DNA from: Cristatella mucedo
Lineage: Eukaryota > Bryozoa > Phylactolaemata > Cristatellidae
DNA: 22,500 bases
NCBI GenBank assembly: GCA_009760855.2
Contig: WPIO01000223.1
Coordinates: 1 to 22,500, forward strand
Reading direction: 5' to 3'
Position numbers and translations under genes: made by a program. A model generated the notes under the pieces. The model was not told the origin of the DNA. It worked only from the letters and a program-made list of their open reading frames with translations, and made no database searches. Every line of letters starts with the position of its first letter. Position 1 is the stretch's first letter. Shown here piece after piece: positions 9,595 to 20,184 of this stretch.

Positions 9595-10375
9595 CCTCAA
9601 ATGACAGAGACCATCAGCCCAGTCAATCTGGTCAGCCAGCCACATAACATTGCTGGTACCCGGCTTGTTATAAGGACGCTCACGCCCTGGTTAATCCGCA
9701 ACCCGCCTTGACTTCTGTAACCCCCATCACACATTTCACTGCATGCGATCAGCGATTGCAGCTTGGTGCAAATCTTCGCAGCCAGGTTTGACTGTCGTGA
9801 ATGTCGCAGTTGCCACATTACTCCACTTCTCGCCAGACCTGTAATGGCTGCCTCAGCCGCCATGGTCTGACGACTTCATGGTTTGTCGCTCACTTTTAGG
9901 CCTGGTTTCACTTTTTGGCTCCAGTCATCTCGATATACACCACCATCAGGCCACATCGTACCAATTTTGCTGGAATCAACAGTCTACAAATACCTGTACA
10001 AACCAACTGGAATTGTGAATAGTCTGCATGCTCCCAAAGCCTGGAGCCCTTTCCCCGACCTGCGTCAGAACATCCTGATTACTTAAGAAGAACTGAGCAC
10101 CACCATGAGACAGCATTAGTGGGTCCTTTGTTATTCAAACCTTCACGCTAGCGTGCTGAGATTTGTAAGAAAGAAGCTACTAACCATTACTTTAAGTGTT
10201 GGTCTTGAATACACTCCCTAACCATATTATTCATTTTGTTTCTTATCAATTCCATTTGGTTTACTTCATTCAATTCTTGTAGCTTCTTTGTAGCAAAAGT
10301 AAGCACTCAGGTGAGAGATTGAGCTCTTTCTGAGGGCCCTTTACTAAGTGTACATATTATTATTGATTACATGAA
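9595..10375 (+). pseudogene. LINE family B 3' fragment 1 (RT C-terminus and 3' UTR)
   Basis: A degenerate 3' part of a non-LTR element. NIAGTRLVIRTLTP at about 9645-9690 resembles the N-AARLV-R segment after the RT domain. VLSLTFRPGFTFW around 9888-9920 matches the VLSLTF box also present at 11190-11220. HAPKAWSPFPDLRQN near 10028-10070 is the APK-WNSLP box found at the end of such polyproteins. Downstream, CTTCTTTGTAGCAAAA, then GAGAGATTGAGCTCTTTCTG near 10312-10331, then an ATTATTATTGATTA tail align loosely with the 3' UTRs at 15440-15500 and 20198-20250. Frames are broken, so it is inactive. Confidence 0.65.
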
Positions 10376-10916
10376 GAGGCCTCGAGCTCCTCTCGCCCGC
10401 TCTGGGCATCGGTGGTGGCACTTGCCGTAAATTCGTTCGAGTCCATCTCGGTGGGAGACGGAGAGATTTCCAACCGGAAGAAATGCCCCAACGATAAAGT
10501 ACGGGTCCGTGTCCAGACCTGATAATTTCCGGTGCGCTTCCTTTTGCAATTTATTGAAGCCTCTCTGCTGACGTAATCGCTAAATGCAATTTTGCTTGTA
10601 ACTCCAGTGCACCTTTCGAGCGCGCCATCATTCTCTCCATTGTCAGCCTACTTTAAGCTAGGCTACCATTGCAAAACAATGGGCGTTTCTTTGAGGTGGG
10701 AGAGACCGTATCTCTTAAGCGATCCATGCATTTTTGACAGCAAAATCGAGACATCTGAATTCATGTATTCCTGCATGTGCAATAAGGCGCTCACATTAGA
10801 TGCAAAAATCGGCAACTAGGCTTGTTGTTGCCGCGCGTCGAAGTTGCCCCATTGGTAACCACCTCATGTTATGCAAACGACAACTGCTCTCTGCTGACGA
10901 CTAGGCATTCATCCTT
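10376..10916. other. Intergenic, nothing recognised
   Basis: Unique-looking DNA between LINE fragments. Short frames exist on both strands (60 codons minus at 10367-10549, 75 codons plus at 10592-10819) but none resembles a known family. Confidence 0.4.
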
Positions 10917-11155
10917 TTCAGCGATCCTGAGCTGCTAGTTTCCATGACTACTCCACTACCTCAACTGCTCTCCTGGACTCTGCTATGCTTTCCACTTTCT
11001 CTTTGTTGCGTGACACGAAGTCTGTTGGCTATCGAATGCGTACCGAAAAGCCGCTTAGGTTGTGAGTACGCTATACAAAACTCTCTCCTGCGTAACACCC
11101 ACACAGTCTTTATGACATTTGTGGAGTTACAGATGGAGATACATTACATTACATT
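10917..11155 (+). mobile_element. LINE family A 3' end, copy 1, with (ACATT)3 tail
   Basis: Highly similar to 13541-13779. Both carry CCTCAACTGCTCTCCT, CACTTTCTCTTTGTTGCGTG, ACGAAGTCTGTTGGCTA, CGAATGCGTACCGAAA, GCCGCTTAGG, GCGCTATACAAAACTCTC and GTGGAGTTAC, and both end in GGAGATACATTACATT. The repeat of ACATT at 11141-11155 is the short microsatellite tail used by CR1/L2-type LINEs in place of poly(A). The copy is extremely 5'-truncated. Its 3' end abuts an internal coding portion of another LINE. Confidence 0.85.
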
Positions 11156-11500
11156 TGTTGACCTGCACTGCCTCCCAATCAAGCTGCGTATCGACTTCAC
11201 GGTTTTGTCGCTCACTTTTAGGCCCTTTCATTCTGCTGGCTCTTGACTGCCCCACATTCAGAAAACTACGCCCCACCAGGCTAGGCATAGTACCTTCTGC
11301 CTTTGTCTGGCTCAAATCGTTAGCTATACCTCGGAAAGAACTTCAAATTCTTTGAAGGACCGTGTCTTTAGCATGCAGGGCTCCCAGAATCTGGAACTGA
11401 CTCCAGACTAATGTCATGACATCTCCCTGACTGGGCGACGCATAAAAAGAAGCCGAAAATGCACTCGCTCATCGTGGTATTTTCCAGGTCCCCCCATAGA
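11156..11500 (+). pseudogene. LINE family B fragment 2 (RT C-terminal region)
   Basis: VDLHCLPIKLRIDFTVLSLTFRP at 11158-11225 is the conserved LHWLPI--RI-FKVLSLTFKA segment that lies C-terminal to the RT domain. The following sequence aligns with 15121-15330: CCCACCAGGCTAGGCAT-GT-CC, CTCAAATCGTT-AGCTAT, and the WN-L--DVMT-P-L segment followed by an AAAAAGAAGC-type string, all in broken frames. It starts exactly where the (ACATT)3 tail of the preceding element ends. Confidence 0.75.
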
Positions 11501-11592
11501 ATTGCGCTTCGTATGCTTACGCGTGCTTATGCGGCGAATTTAATCACAAAATACGACTACATTCTTACCTTACAGCAAATATAAAACTGCTT

Positions 11593-11594
11593 AA

Positions 11595-11648
<54 letters not shown>

Positions 11649-11749
11649 AGAAAGAGAGAGAGAATCGAGGCAAAGAGAAGAGAGAGAGAGAGAAGAGTGC
11701 ACGAGAGACTCACGAGAAAGCACGAGAGAGAGCCACGAGAAGAGAGAGA
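11593..11749. repeat. (GA)n microsatellite
   Basis: A GA dinucleotide tract, purest at 11594-11660, degenerating into GAGAGAGAGCCACGAGAAG-type repeats to 11749. Confidence 0.95.
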
Positions 11750-12870
<1,121 letters not shown>

Positions 12871-13209
12871 TTGACAGCTTCACTCAGGCTGCATTCCAAA
12901 TCGAATAAGTCCTGCTAGATTTGTCCGAGCGACAGGAAATACTTGGAGCCTCTCGGCGCCAAAGTCGATGCGGGCTTTCGCCGGCCTTTGTACGTTCGGC
13001 GCGGTCATTCCTTCGCGACATTCAGCAGGCTGCACCAGAATCGCACTGGCATTTAAAGGTTTCCCCGCGTCTCACCAAATCCCCACCGCTCTACCTAAAA
13101 ACTTTCTTTCGTCCTTAAAGCTCCAGCCACCGCAGCAGCAATTGCGTCGCAGCACCAAATTGGCTGACGTCGCGCTCGGCAGACGATATTTACTGCCCGC
13201 TCCATTGAG
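12871..13209. other. Short anonymous stretch before LINE
   Basis: No gene or known element recognised. The right part may be further decayed LINE sequence, since it leads straight into the conserved LINE C-terminal segment. Confidence 0.35.
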
Positions 13210-13779
13210 GCCTGAGTAGCTCCTGCGAGCCAGTCACCTTTGCTGAAAGAGCTAGGATGGTTGCCGGTTGAGCAAAGGATACAGAGCAAAGTTCTTACGC
13301 TGACCCACAAGGCCCGCCACGGCTTGGCTCCTTCGTACCTAGCTGAACTGCTGCATCAGTTTCAGCCTGTTCGCGCCCTCAGGTCCTGTGTGGACAATAA
13401 ATTAGCTGTACCATTCCTCCGCTTAAAGACAGTTGGCGACAGAAGCTTTAGCTCTGCAGGTCCTAGACTGTGGAACTCGCTTCCACAATTCTTACACAAC
13501 GACATTTACTCTCCAACTGCCGACTACGGCACATCTTTTTTGGCGGTCCTGAACTGCTACTTCTATGCTACTCACTACCTCAACTGCTCTCCTAACTCTG
13601 CTATGCTTCCCACTTTCTCTTTGTTGCGTGAGACGAAGTCTGTTGGCTACCGAATGCGTACCGAAAGCCGCTTAGGCTGTGAGTGCGCTATACAAAACTC
13701 TCCTGCGTAACACCCACATGGTCTTTATGACTTTGTGGAGTTACTGACGGAGATACATTACATTACATTACATTACATT
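13210..13779 (+). pseudogene. LINE family A 3' fragment, copy 2: ORF2 C-terminus, 3' UTR, (ACATT)5
   Basis: An open frame at 13240-13710 encodes the C-terminal segment of an L2/CR1-like polyprotein. It contains LGWLPVEQRIQSKVLTLTHK (the LHWLP-RI--K-L-LT- box), HGLAPSYLAELL, the PVRALRS segment, and LKTVGDRSFSSAGPRLWNSL (the GDR-FS-AAPRLWNSLP box). Beyond that, the frame runs into 3' UTR that also occurs at 10917-11155. The element ends in ACATT repeats at 13755-13779. It is 5'-truncated and lacks the endonuclease and RT catalytic domains. It is the best-preserved LINE fragment in the window, so probably the youngest. Confidence 0.9.
13755..13779. repeat. (ACATT)5, LINE 3' tail microsatellite
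   Basis: Five exact copies of ACATT at the very end of LINE family A copy 2. Copy 1 carries three. The length difference is typical of tail repeats added during target-primed reverse transcription. Confidence 0.9.
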
Positions 13780-13801
13780 GGAGGTTCGACCCAAACTCCG
13801 C

Positions 13802-13888
13802 GGGGGCGGGGGAGCTCCAGCCAGCGGTGCTTCGCGCGCTAGGACTCGGAGGGGGCGGGGAGCGACAGACATCGCCTGGGGGGGGGGG
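13802..13888 (+). other. G-run cluster with GC boxes
   Basis: G-runs on the plus strand: GGGGGCGGGGG (13802-13812), GGGGGCGGGG (13851-13860) and an 11-G run (13878-13888). The first two contain the GGGGCGGGG-like GC box bound by Sp1-type factors in animals. The cluster could fold as a G-quadruplex. It might mark a promoter, but no gene start is recognisable next to it. Confidence 0.5.
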
Positions 13889-14353
13889 CGGACAAGCTGC
13901 TCGCGGAGATAACTTGAACGGCGCAAGATTTCGTAGTTTTCTGCGTGCACGTCAAGATGGCTGGCTATGAGCTTCGGCTGAGATCCTTTCCGGAAAAGTA
14001 TCGTAGCAATAGATAGATCGGTACCTCGAAGAACACACGAGCAGACTGCTACAAAAGCTCCACGCCCACCGACCGGGGTTCATTTGCCAAGGGACGGAGG
14101 CGTCGCGAAGAATGGTGGCAGCGAGGATGGTGGCAGTGAGGAAGGTGGCAGCGAGGAAGGTGGAGGACGGCGACGATGACGCAAAGGAGGAGGTAGAAAG
14201 TAAGAGCGAGATCGAGGGAAAGAGAAAGAAATGCAGAGAAGTGCGCTATACATGTGTGTACAGCTACGAATGAGGTTCCTTCTTTTGCTGCCGGAAGCAG
14301 GTGAAGCGACAGCAAGCGAGCGACGGAAATTAATACGGTAGTTGGCCGTCATA
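13889..14353. other. Anonymous stretch with 15-bp minisatellite
   Basis: No gene recognised. It contains the short 15-bp tandem repeat listed separately. Confidence 0.4.
14109..14167. repeat. 15-bp minisatellite, four units
   Basis: Four imperfect units of GAGGATGGTGGCAGT / GAGGAAGGTGGCAGC. The unit is a multiple of three, so it reads as (EDGGS)n on plus or a Ser/Leu/Pro repeat on minus, but no gene context surrounds it. Confidence 0.85.
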
Positions 14354-14540
14354 GACCAGGAGGTAATGTGCTCGCTCTTAATGACTGAGGTCGTGGGTTT
14401 GAATCCCGCTGTGGGCTGTACATTATTGCCAACTGCAAGCGGTGGTGGTAGCCAATAAGGCTCTTCTGCCGCTCCAAAAATCGAGACTGGTAAATAATAT
14501 TGTCAATAATATGTTTAATAATAGATAAATAAATAATAAA
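14354..14540 (+). mobile_element. tRNA-derived SINE, second type
   Basis: The head resembles a tRNA: GACCAGGAGGTAATGTGCTC in the A-box region, then ACTGAGGTCGTGGGTTTGAATCCCGCTGTGGGC, with a perfect B box (GGTTTGAATCC) at 14396-14406. The head resembles that of the SINE at 17877 (shared GAGGTCGTGGG), but the body (GGTGGTGGTAGCCAATAAGG, CTTCTGCCGCTCC) and the AT-rich tail (AATAAT, AAATAAATAATAAAATG) are unrelated. This looks like a separate family with the same tRNA ancestry. A true tRNA gene is unlikely because the acceptor stem and anticodon arm are not convincing. Confidence 0.65.
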
Positions 14541-14584
14541 ATGTTTACCTAATTTCTTTTAGATAAAATCTGCAGCCCGCCAGC

Positions 14585-15510
14585 CTCGGGAGGTATGGAG
14601 ATTGAGGATAGAAATATGCGAGTCAGCCAGCGTGGGAACGAGTTTAAGGAGAGAGCTGAGTTCTTTTGCAGTCGGTTGGAGCTAACGCTCAAAATTGGCT
14701 CCGCTAGCATATCTCCTGTAACAGCTGCACGAAACCTAAGGGTTCTGTTCCAAAGTGACCTCTCACTAGAAGACCACTTCAGCTTCGCAGTCAATTCTGC
14801 CTACGTTCAGCTACGTAAACTTGCTAAAAATCGGGCCGGCTTAAACAGGGATACTACGTCCAGATTGGTCCATGCATTTTGGCATTCCGTGTCAACTTCT
14901 GTAATTCACTACTCAGAGGTCTTCCGGCCTGTGCACTAAAGTGATTCAGCTATAACTCGAGCTAACCTCAAATGCTTCGGAGACCGTGCATTAGTTAATA
15001 CGCTCACTCCCAAAGCCTAGAGCTCACTCCCGATTGACCTTACGGCATCATCCCGACTTAGCGAGTAAAGTGGCAAGCTCGCTCGCTCGCCTAGTGATTT
15101 CATCACCGACTCCAGCCTACCGCTCAGAATAACCCCCAGCAGGCTAGGCATCGTGCCGCTCACTTTTCTTACTCAAATCGTTTAGCTATGCTTCAAATCC
15201 TTTGGAGACCTCAAATCCTTCAGCTCGTTCGCCCCCCAAAGCCTGGAACTCACTCCTGACTGACGTCATGACATTCCCTGACTTAGCAACACTTAAAAAG
15301 AAGCTAAAAACGCATCTTTTTTCTCACAACATTTGGTGGGTCCTTTGGTTTGTCTTGTGTGTACTTATGCATGCTGACACTATGCATATCTTCACTGGCC
15401 ATATTTACACGTTGACACTGTGCACGTTACCATTATCATTTGATCATGCTTCCTTTGCAAAATATGCTAAATGCCCAGAAATAGATTAAATTCTCAGATG
15501 GATATATACA
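14585..15510 (+). pseudogene. LINE family B fragment 3: RT thumb, C-terminus and 3' UTR
   Basis: The frame 14595-14939 encodes the segment after the RT catalytic core. It has AARNLRVLFQSDLSLEDHF (the VRNLGV-FDS-LS---H box), SAYVQLRKLAKNR, and SRLVHAFWHSVSTSVIHYSE (the LVHAF--SRLDYCN region). After 14960 there is CFGDRALVNTLTPKA-SSLP. At 15202-15325 SPPKAWNSLLTDV and TLKKKLKTHLFSHNI form the terminal box. The 3' UTR (15425-15500) contains ATGCTTCCTTTGCA-AAAT and AGATTAAATTCTC, as at 20201-20250. The GDR/PKAW-SLP box therefore occurs twice, so the segment is either two joined fragments or internally rearranged. It is inactive. Confidence 0.8.
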
Positions 15511-15530
15511 AAGGTATTATTAGTCACCTG

Positions 15531-16365
15531 GAATCTCTGTGACCTCTGGTTACTACCGATTAAGTTGTCTGATCGATCAAGCTTTCAATGGTCAATGCGA
15601 AGATGCTCTGCAATCGCAGCGGCCACGGCATCGAGAATGACAGATGCATATATACCCGTTTTTAATGGGTACCAGTAATACATTTCGTATCACAGTCAAT
15701 GGTCTGGCCCTGCTGACTTCTTGGTAATGGACTAAGTAGAGTATTGTGTCTGCATCCAGTCGCCAGCCACTGAACGGGGCTGTGTCGCCTCTGCGCGATC
15801 GTGACCGAAGTGCGCAGGAAGCAGTATGGAGGCGGCCAAGGCGCTCGGGCTCCCGGCTCGATCCAGCAGCAGTGGCGACGGTAACAGACGCGATGAGTCT
15901 GTAAGACACCGGTGACTCGCCCGACGTGGGCGTCTATGAAGTCAGTATCGGGCACTGATGACTGCGATAGTGGCAGTGGCTGCCAAAAGGAGCGATGCGT
16001 TCAGCCTGCAAGGCAGGCTTAAGCACAAAAAAAAGAAGAAGAAGAAGAAAGACAACTCCCGCCGTGCCTCTGCGGCATGCACAAGGTCAAGGCTTCGGCA
16101 GGAGCCACTGGCAGTTCTAAAGCTCGGCTGCTAGCCGTGTCATGGAGCCACATTCTTCTGGAGAACGAGTGTACGCGCTGCTGCTGCAGCTTTGCTGACT
16201 CTTAATAGATAACTACTTGGTTGTTCATACAAAAAATATCCGGATAAATACAAGCACCATGGAAGGCTTCTTCGACTGAGCTCTACAACAGCGAAAACCC
16301 GGGGATTAAGCAGAGAGGTCAACAAACGGATTACGATCGACGATGCGCTCACTGCGACGCACTCC
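15531..16365. other. Anonymous region with (AAG)n at 16026-16051
   Basis: No gene recognised. A short A/AAG-rich tract at 16026-16051 could be the tail of an old retroposed element, but nothing upstream is identifiable. Confidence 0.4.
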
Positions 16366-16682
16366 CAGACAAGAACAGGGGAGGAAGTTGGGGCGTGAAA
16401 TGCGACAACGAATGAGGGATGGTACAAAGGAAGGAAGAGGAGTGAGGAGGAAGAATCGGAAAAGAGATCGTGAGGAGAAAGGAATCGGAGAAAGAGGCGA
16501 TGAGGATGAGGAGGATGAGGAAGAGGAAGAGGATGGAGCAGAAGAGGAGCAGAAAGGGCAAGAAGGAAGAATGAAGAGGATGCGAAAGATAAGTGAAAGG
16601 TGGCGGCAGAGGAGGATGAGGATGCGAAAGGCGAACGGACGAGGACGAGGACGAAAAGAAGGCGAAGGCCGAGAGAGAATGG
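16366..16682. repeat. Purine-rich degenerate GA/GAGGAA tract
   Basis: Densest at 16426-16680, where the plus strand is mostly A and G in irregular GAGGA, GAAGA and GATGAG units. A 156-codon Glu/Arg/Lys-rich frame (16343-16813) and Ser/Leu-rich frames on the opposite strand result from this composition. I do not call a gene. Confidence 0.8.
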
Positions 16683-17876
16683 GCCAAATAGTGATAAATC
16701 TCGAGCGCCAGTGCATTGCTTGGCCTATGAGCACGGGTGCTGAGAGGAAACGGGTTCGGCCACAAGCAGCAGCATCGTCGCCTGCGAAGCTTACACTCTT
16801 GTTGGTAAACTAGATCTGAGACTCTTCATCGTCTGAAGGACAGTCCGAGCTGCCTTGCGCTCTCTTCTTCCGCTTCGCCTGGTAGTGCTCCACCTCGTAA
16901 ACACTGCCTGCCAACGCCGAAACGTTTTCGCAACCGGTCACCGGCTGCCTAAAGAGGGCACCTTGTAGCAGACATGTGCACCATAGCGAAATGTGCCCGG
17001 CAGGATGTGCAGGCGAGAGCAATCCGAGTGCGACGGCGAGCACTCACCGGGAAGACTGGTGTGCACCTCAACCTTGACCGTGGTCGTCGCTCTTATGGTG
17101 GTCGTCACACGAGCGGCTGAACAAACGTGCTCCACTACACTTGTGCATACGTCCTGCAAGCGAAACTTCAGTGTCAATCAGGGTTCGCTCGGCGCTTCGC
17201 CCGATACCTCGGGCTAGCGACCGGGAATCGATCCAGAAAAATCTCGGAGCAACAAAAACCTAGTTTGGATCCTAGTGGAAGCCCGATTAGCGTATTCTCG
17301 GTAGCACATCGGACGCAGTTGTAGCTAAAAACTATTCACGAATGTCTCTCTGCTATTAATACCCTGAGTCACATCTGATCTGATCTGGAGGCAAATGACT
17401 TCGATACGTTGAGAATAAACGGATGTATTGAGGTCTGCAGAATCTAATACAGTGAAGACTGTACCATTTCGCATCTGCTAAGACCTCAACGTTAGATCTA
17501 ATGGAATGATGACACGAGAATGCCAGTCTAAAGCGGGCAAAGGCAGTAACAGCTACATAGCTTGGCACACAACTACGGCAGGAAAAATAGCATACAGCAA
17601 GCCACGTTGACAGCGTGATTCTGACAGGTACTCGACGGGGGTTGGTGGAAAGTTGATGACATCATTGCAACACTCCTTCTTGTCCTAATTCTCAGTTTAA
17701 ATAGACTGGTTATGACCTATACCTACTAATGATATCATTCAAACATTGTTCGACTTGTTTGTCGGTCAAGCTGACAACCACGAAATAGAATAAAGCAGGG
17801 AACCTCCAAGCCATTTATAGTTTCTTACTATCTGGTGACACGAAAAAGGAAAAAAGTGTTAGCATATCATGCCGAA
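16683..17876. other. Intergenic, nothing recognised
   Basis: Unique-looking DNA of mixed composition. Small frames (up to 79 codons) occur on both strands without recognisable domains. No RNA gene or repeat stands out. Confidence 0.45.
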
Positions 17877-18020
17877 CTGGTTTGGTCCAGCAGTTAAGGT
17901 GCTTGCTCCGACCAAGGTTTAGCTGAGGTCGTGGGCTCGAGCCCCGAGGCATACGTGAAGCGCCTGAATAGAGATTAAGTTCTCTTGGGGCGCTATACAA
18001 ATGCATTATTTATTTATTTA
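17877..18020 (+). mobile_element. tRNA-derived SINE, copy 2 (best preserved)
   Basis: The A-box region TGGTCCAGCAGTTAAGG and the B box GGGCTCGAGCCCC give it a tRNA-like head. The tail GTGAAGCGCCTGAATAGAG, then ATTAAGTTCTCTTGGGGCGC, then TATACAAATG ends in (ATTT)n at about 18005-18020. The AGAGATTAAGTTCTC block (17970-17984) is identical to the LINE family B 3' UTR at 20236-20250. This implies that the SINE borrows the retrotransposition machinery of that LINE. Copy 1 lies at 181-320. Confidence 0.85.
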
Positions 18021-19350
18021 CTTAGCCCCAACGAATGCTCCCCTCTCCACTTCCCCTGAGCCCAGAATAAAAGCTTCTAGTAAAATCCAAAGAGTAGCTT
18101 CCAAGCCAAAGTACATCCGGCCGCCGGCGTGCCCCGCGGGAGAGTCGAGCCGACGTCAGCGCCCCCAAAAAACTGGCTGCCTCGAGAGCCAGCGCCTGGT
18201 TCGCCTCGGCCAATGGACGCCGCAGCCAATGCAGGGCGCATCGCTCGGCTCACAGATGAGCCGGCGGCCTTGGCCTCGACTTTGCGACGGAGGACTGAGC
18301 GAATGCAAAAGCAGATCTCAGCCGAGACAAGTGGCAGCCCAGGCTGCCTATTCGGCAGTACGAGTCAGTGCTGGACTGCTTCAGCTACGAGTTACGACTT
18401 TCAGCTAGCCTTAGTGGGACCACCAGCCGACCAGGTGCCATACTACCAGGTGTCATGCATGGCACGACCAGGTATTGGCTGACCATCAACGCCTCAGTGT
18501 GGGAATCGTGCCTTTTTTCGCCGAGCTGGGGCCAGTAGCACTACCCACTGGCCCTAGGCGCAGTCGGCCCTGGAAGAGTGGTGTGCAAGAGTAGTGACCT
18601 TGATTCTGTTAGGCAAGCCACGCTGGATTGCAGAACCTGAATCCAAGGCCGGTAAAGCAGGTATGTGCTCCTGGGCGGCTCAGGTTACCCTGGAATTATC
18701 TCGAGTCGTTCAAGCACTTCAGCCATTCCCAGCCTAGTCTAGGTCGACCCGCGGGGTCGCAGAAAGTGGCCACGTTGCTCGGCTGCTTCAGCCTAGCTTT
18801 CGCTCGGTGTCTTCAGCAGTTCCCGACCTTTTCGAAGGTTATCGCCAGTCTTCAAGCTCTGTGGTCATTGCAAACGCACCTCCTCACCACGCATCCACAC
18901 GCTCCAGATACTGAATAAGTGTGCGGATTGCTTCGGATGGATGGCGATTTTTAAAGACAATTGCCAGCGAACAAATTGAAGAAATATGCTGCCGTTATTT
19001 CGTTTTAGACCTGTGCCTGTCTTTCAACTTTCGCAAAGACAGAATGATGCCGACGTCAGTGAAGGTAAGTCTTAGGCAAAGTGATCGTGGCAGCATGAAT
19101 GACTCTCAATGTAGAGCCGCCAGTACAGCTTTCTCACTGGCCACCATACTGAGGTAGATACATGCTCTGCCTCATCTAAGCTGTACCGAAGGTGGCTCTG
19201 AGGGCGACGCCAGCACGTACGCAGATAAGCAGCAGAAACTTTACACGGAAGTGAAGTAGGAGCGGGAGAAGGAGAATGGGACGAGATGGAAGCAGGAAGC
19301 GAGCTCGGAAAAGAAATGGTGACAGTTCGTTCGATCAGGGCGAGCCGCCA
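18021..19350. other. Region 3' of the Patched tail exon, no gene recognised
   Basis: Mixed, moderately GC-rich DNA. Relative to the minus-strand Patched gene this is downstream, so it could contain 3' UTR or further 3' exons if the donor at 19365/19364 is used. I see no conserved coding fragment. The only AATAAA-type signals readable on the minus strand are in the SINE tail near 18006-18016. Plus-strand frames (for example 18129-18482, 18628-18918) match nothing known. Confidence 0.4.
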
Positions 19351-19747
19351 TCAATTGAATCTCACCTCAGCATCGCGGTCCGACATGGTCGCAGGTGATG
19401 CAGCCCCCGAGGTTCGAGTGTCCACTTGTACCTTGGGCTCGATGACGATGTCGTGAGAGGACAATTGCGTGGGCTCCTCCGATATGGTCGACAGAGATAT
19501 TTCGGAGGGGACTCGGGGGTACACGCGAACGGCTCGAGGCTTCTGCTTCGGCAACGGCGACTGATGCGGCTTTCGTCGGGTGAGCTTTGGTGACGCCTCG
19601 ACGACCGGTGGTGAAATGCAATCCGCCAAGGGGTCGAGAGGACCAATGTCGCCAGGCGGTCCCACGAGAGACAGCATGACCGGCAGAAGAAAGAGCCCGT
19701 TAAGAAGGCAGAGGGCCACGTGCGCTAGCACCACGTAAAGAAAGTAC
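19351..19747 (-). CDS. ptc: Patched homologue, last visible exon (TM12 and cytoplasmic tail)
   Basis: 3' exon of a Patched-type Hedgehog receptor, a 12-TM RND-family membrane protein that binds Hedgehog and represses Smoothened. The minus-strand acceptor TTTACAG precedes G-TAC-TTT, and with the AG left by the upstream exon this completes the Arg of FDFIVR-YF. TM12 follows (YFLYVVLAHVALCLLNGL, LLPVMLSLVGP), matching the LNGL-LLPVLLS-FGP signature that ends the Patched transmembrane core. The remaining roughly 100 residues are a Pro/Ser/basic cytoplasmic tail with SLSTISEEPTQ, similar in style to the S-STI-EEP segment of invertebrate Patched tails as I recall it. No PPxY motif is present. The frame ends in TGA at 19351-19353. 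A good donor (GAG|GTGAGA) four codons earlier means the stop may be intronic. Together the two exons give a continuous frame. Confidence 0.88.
19361..19368 (-). other. Candidate 5' splice site inside the end of the tail exon
   Basis: Read on the minus strand, GAG|GTGAGA (break between 19366 and 19365) is a near-perfect animal donor consensus, four codons before the in-frame TGA. If used, the exon ends at 19366 and the coding sequence continues in an exon at lower coordinates that I could not identify. Confidence 0.45.
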
Positions 19748-20184
19748 CTGTAAAGTAGAGAGAGCAGAGGCTGTGCATCACTACGCCACCGCCACGAGTC
19801 CGTGCAGCAGTAGCAGCTGCGGCAGCAGCGTTTGATTCGACACGGGTCAGCAGCGTTGCCTACCAACACTCGGGGCCCTGAATATTTTGCAGAATGTCGG
19901 GCAGAAGCTGATTCGGTGCCAACCTGACAGGACTGCCTAGGAAGGAAATACAGGTACTGTGGACCTTCTTCATAATCATAATCATCTTGAGTATCAGTCA
20001 ATCTCAGTCTCTCATCCACGTGCATCCACGATCGGCCAGTGCTAGCTGTACATGATTTACCATCGAACGCCTGGCTACCGAGTCCGGGTGATCCGGGGAA
20101 ACTCGGCAGCAGTTTCAGTTGGATAAAGCTCCAGATGGCTGTCACCTCTAACCATGTTAAGCTTGTTGTCGTTGAGCATTTTAC

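Noticed and set aside
14354-14420. Functional tRNA gene.
   Set aside because: A and B boxes are visible, but no convincing acceptor stem or anticodon arm. The AT-rich tail and the related element at 17877 point to a SINE.
16343-16813. A 156-codon Glu/Arg/Lys-rich frame resembling a nuclear charged protein.
   Set aside because: It coincides with a degenerate purine-rich tract, and the opposite strand is equally open. No splice context or conserved motif.
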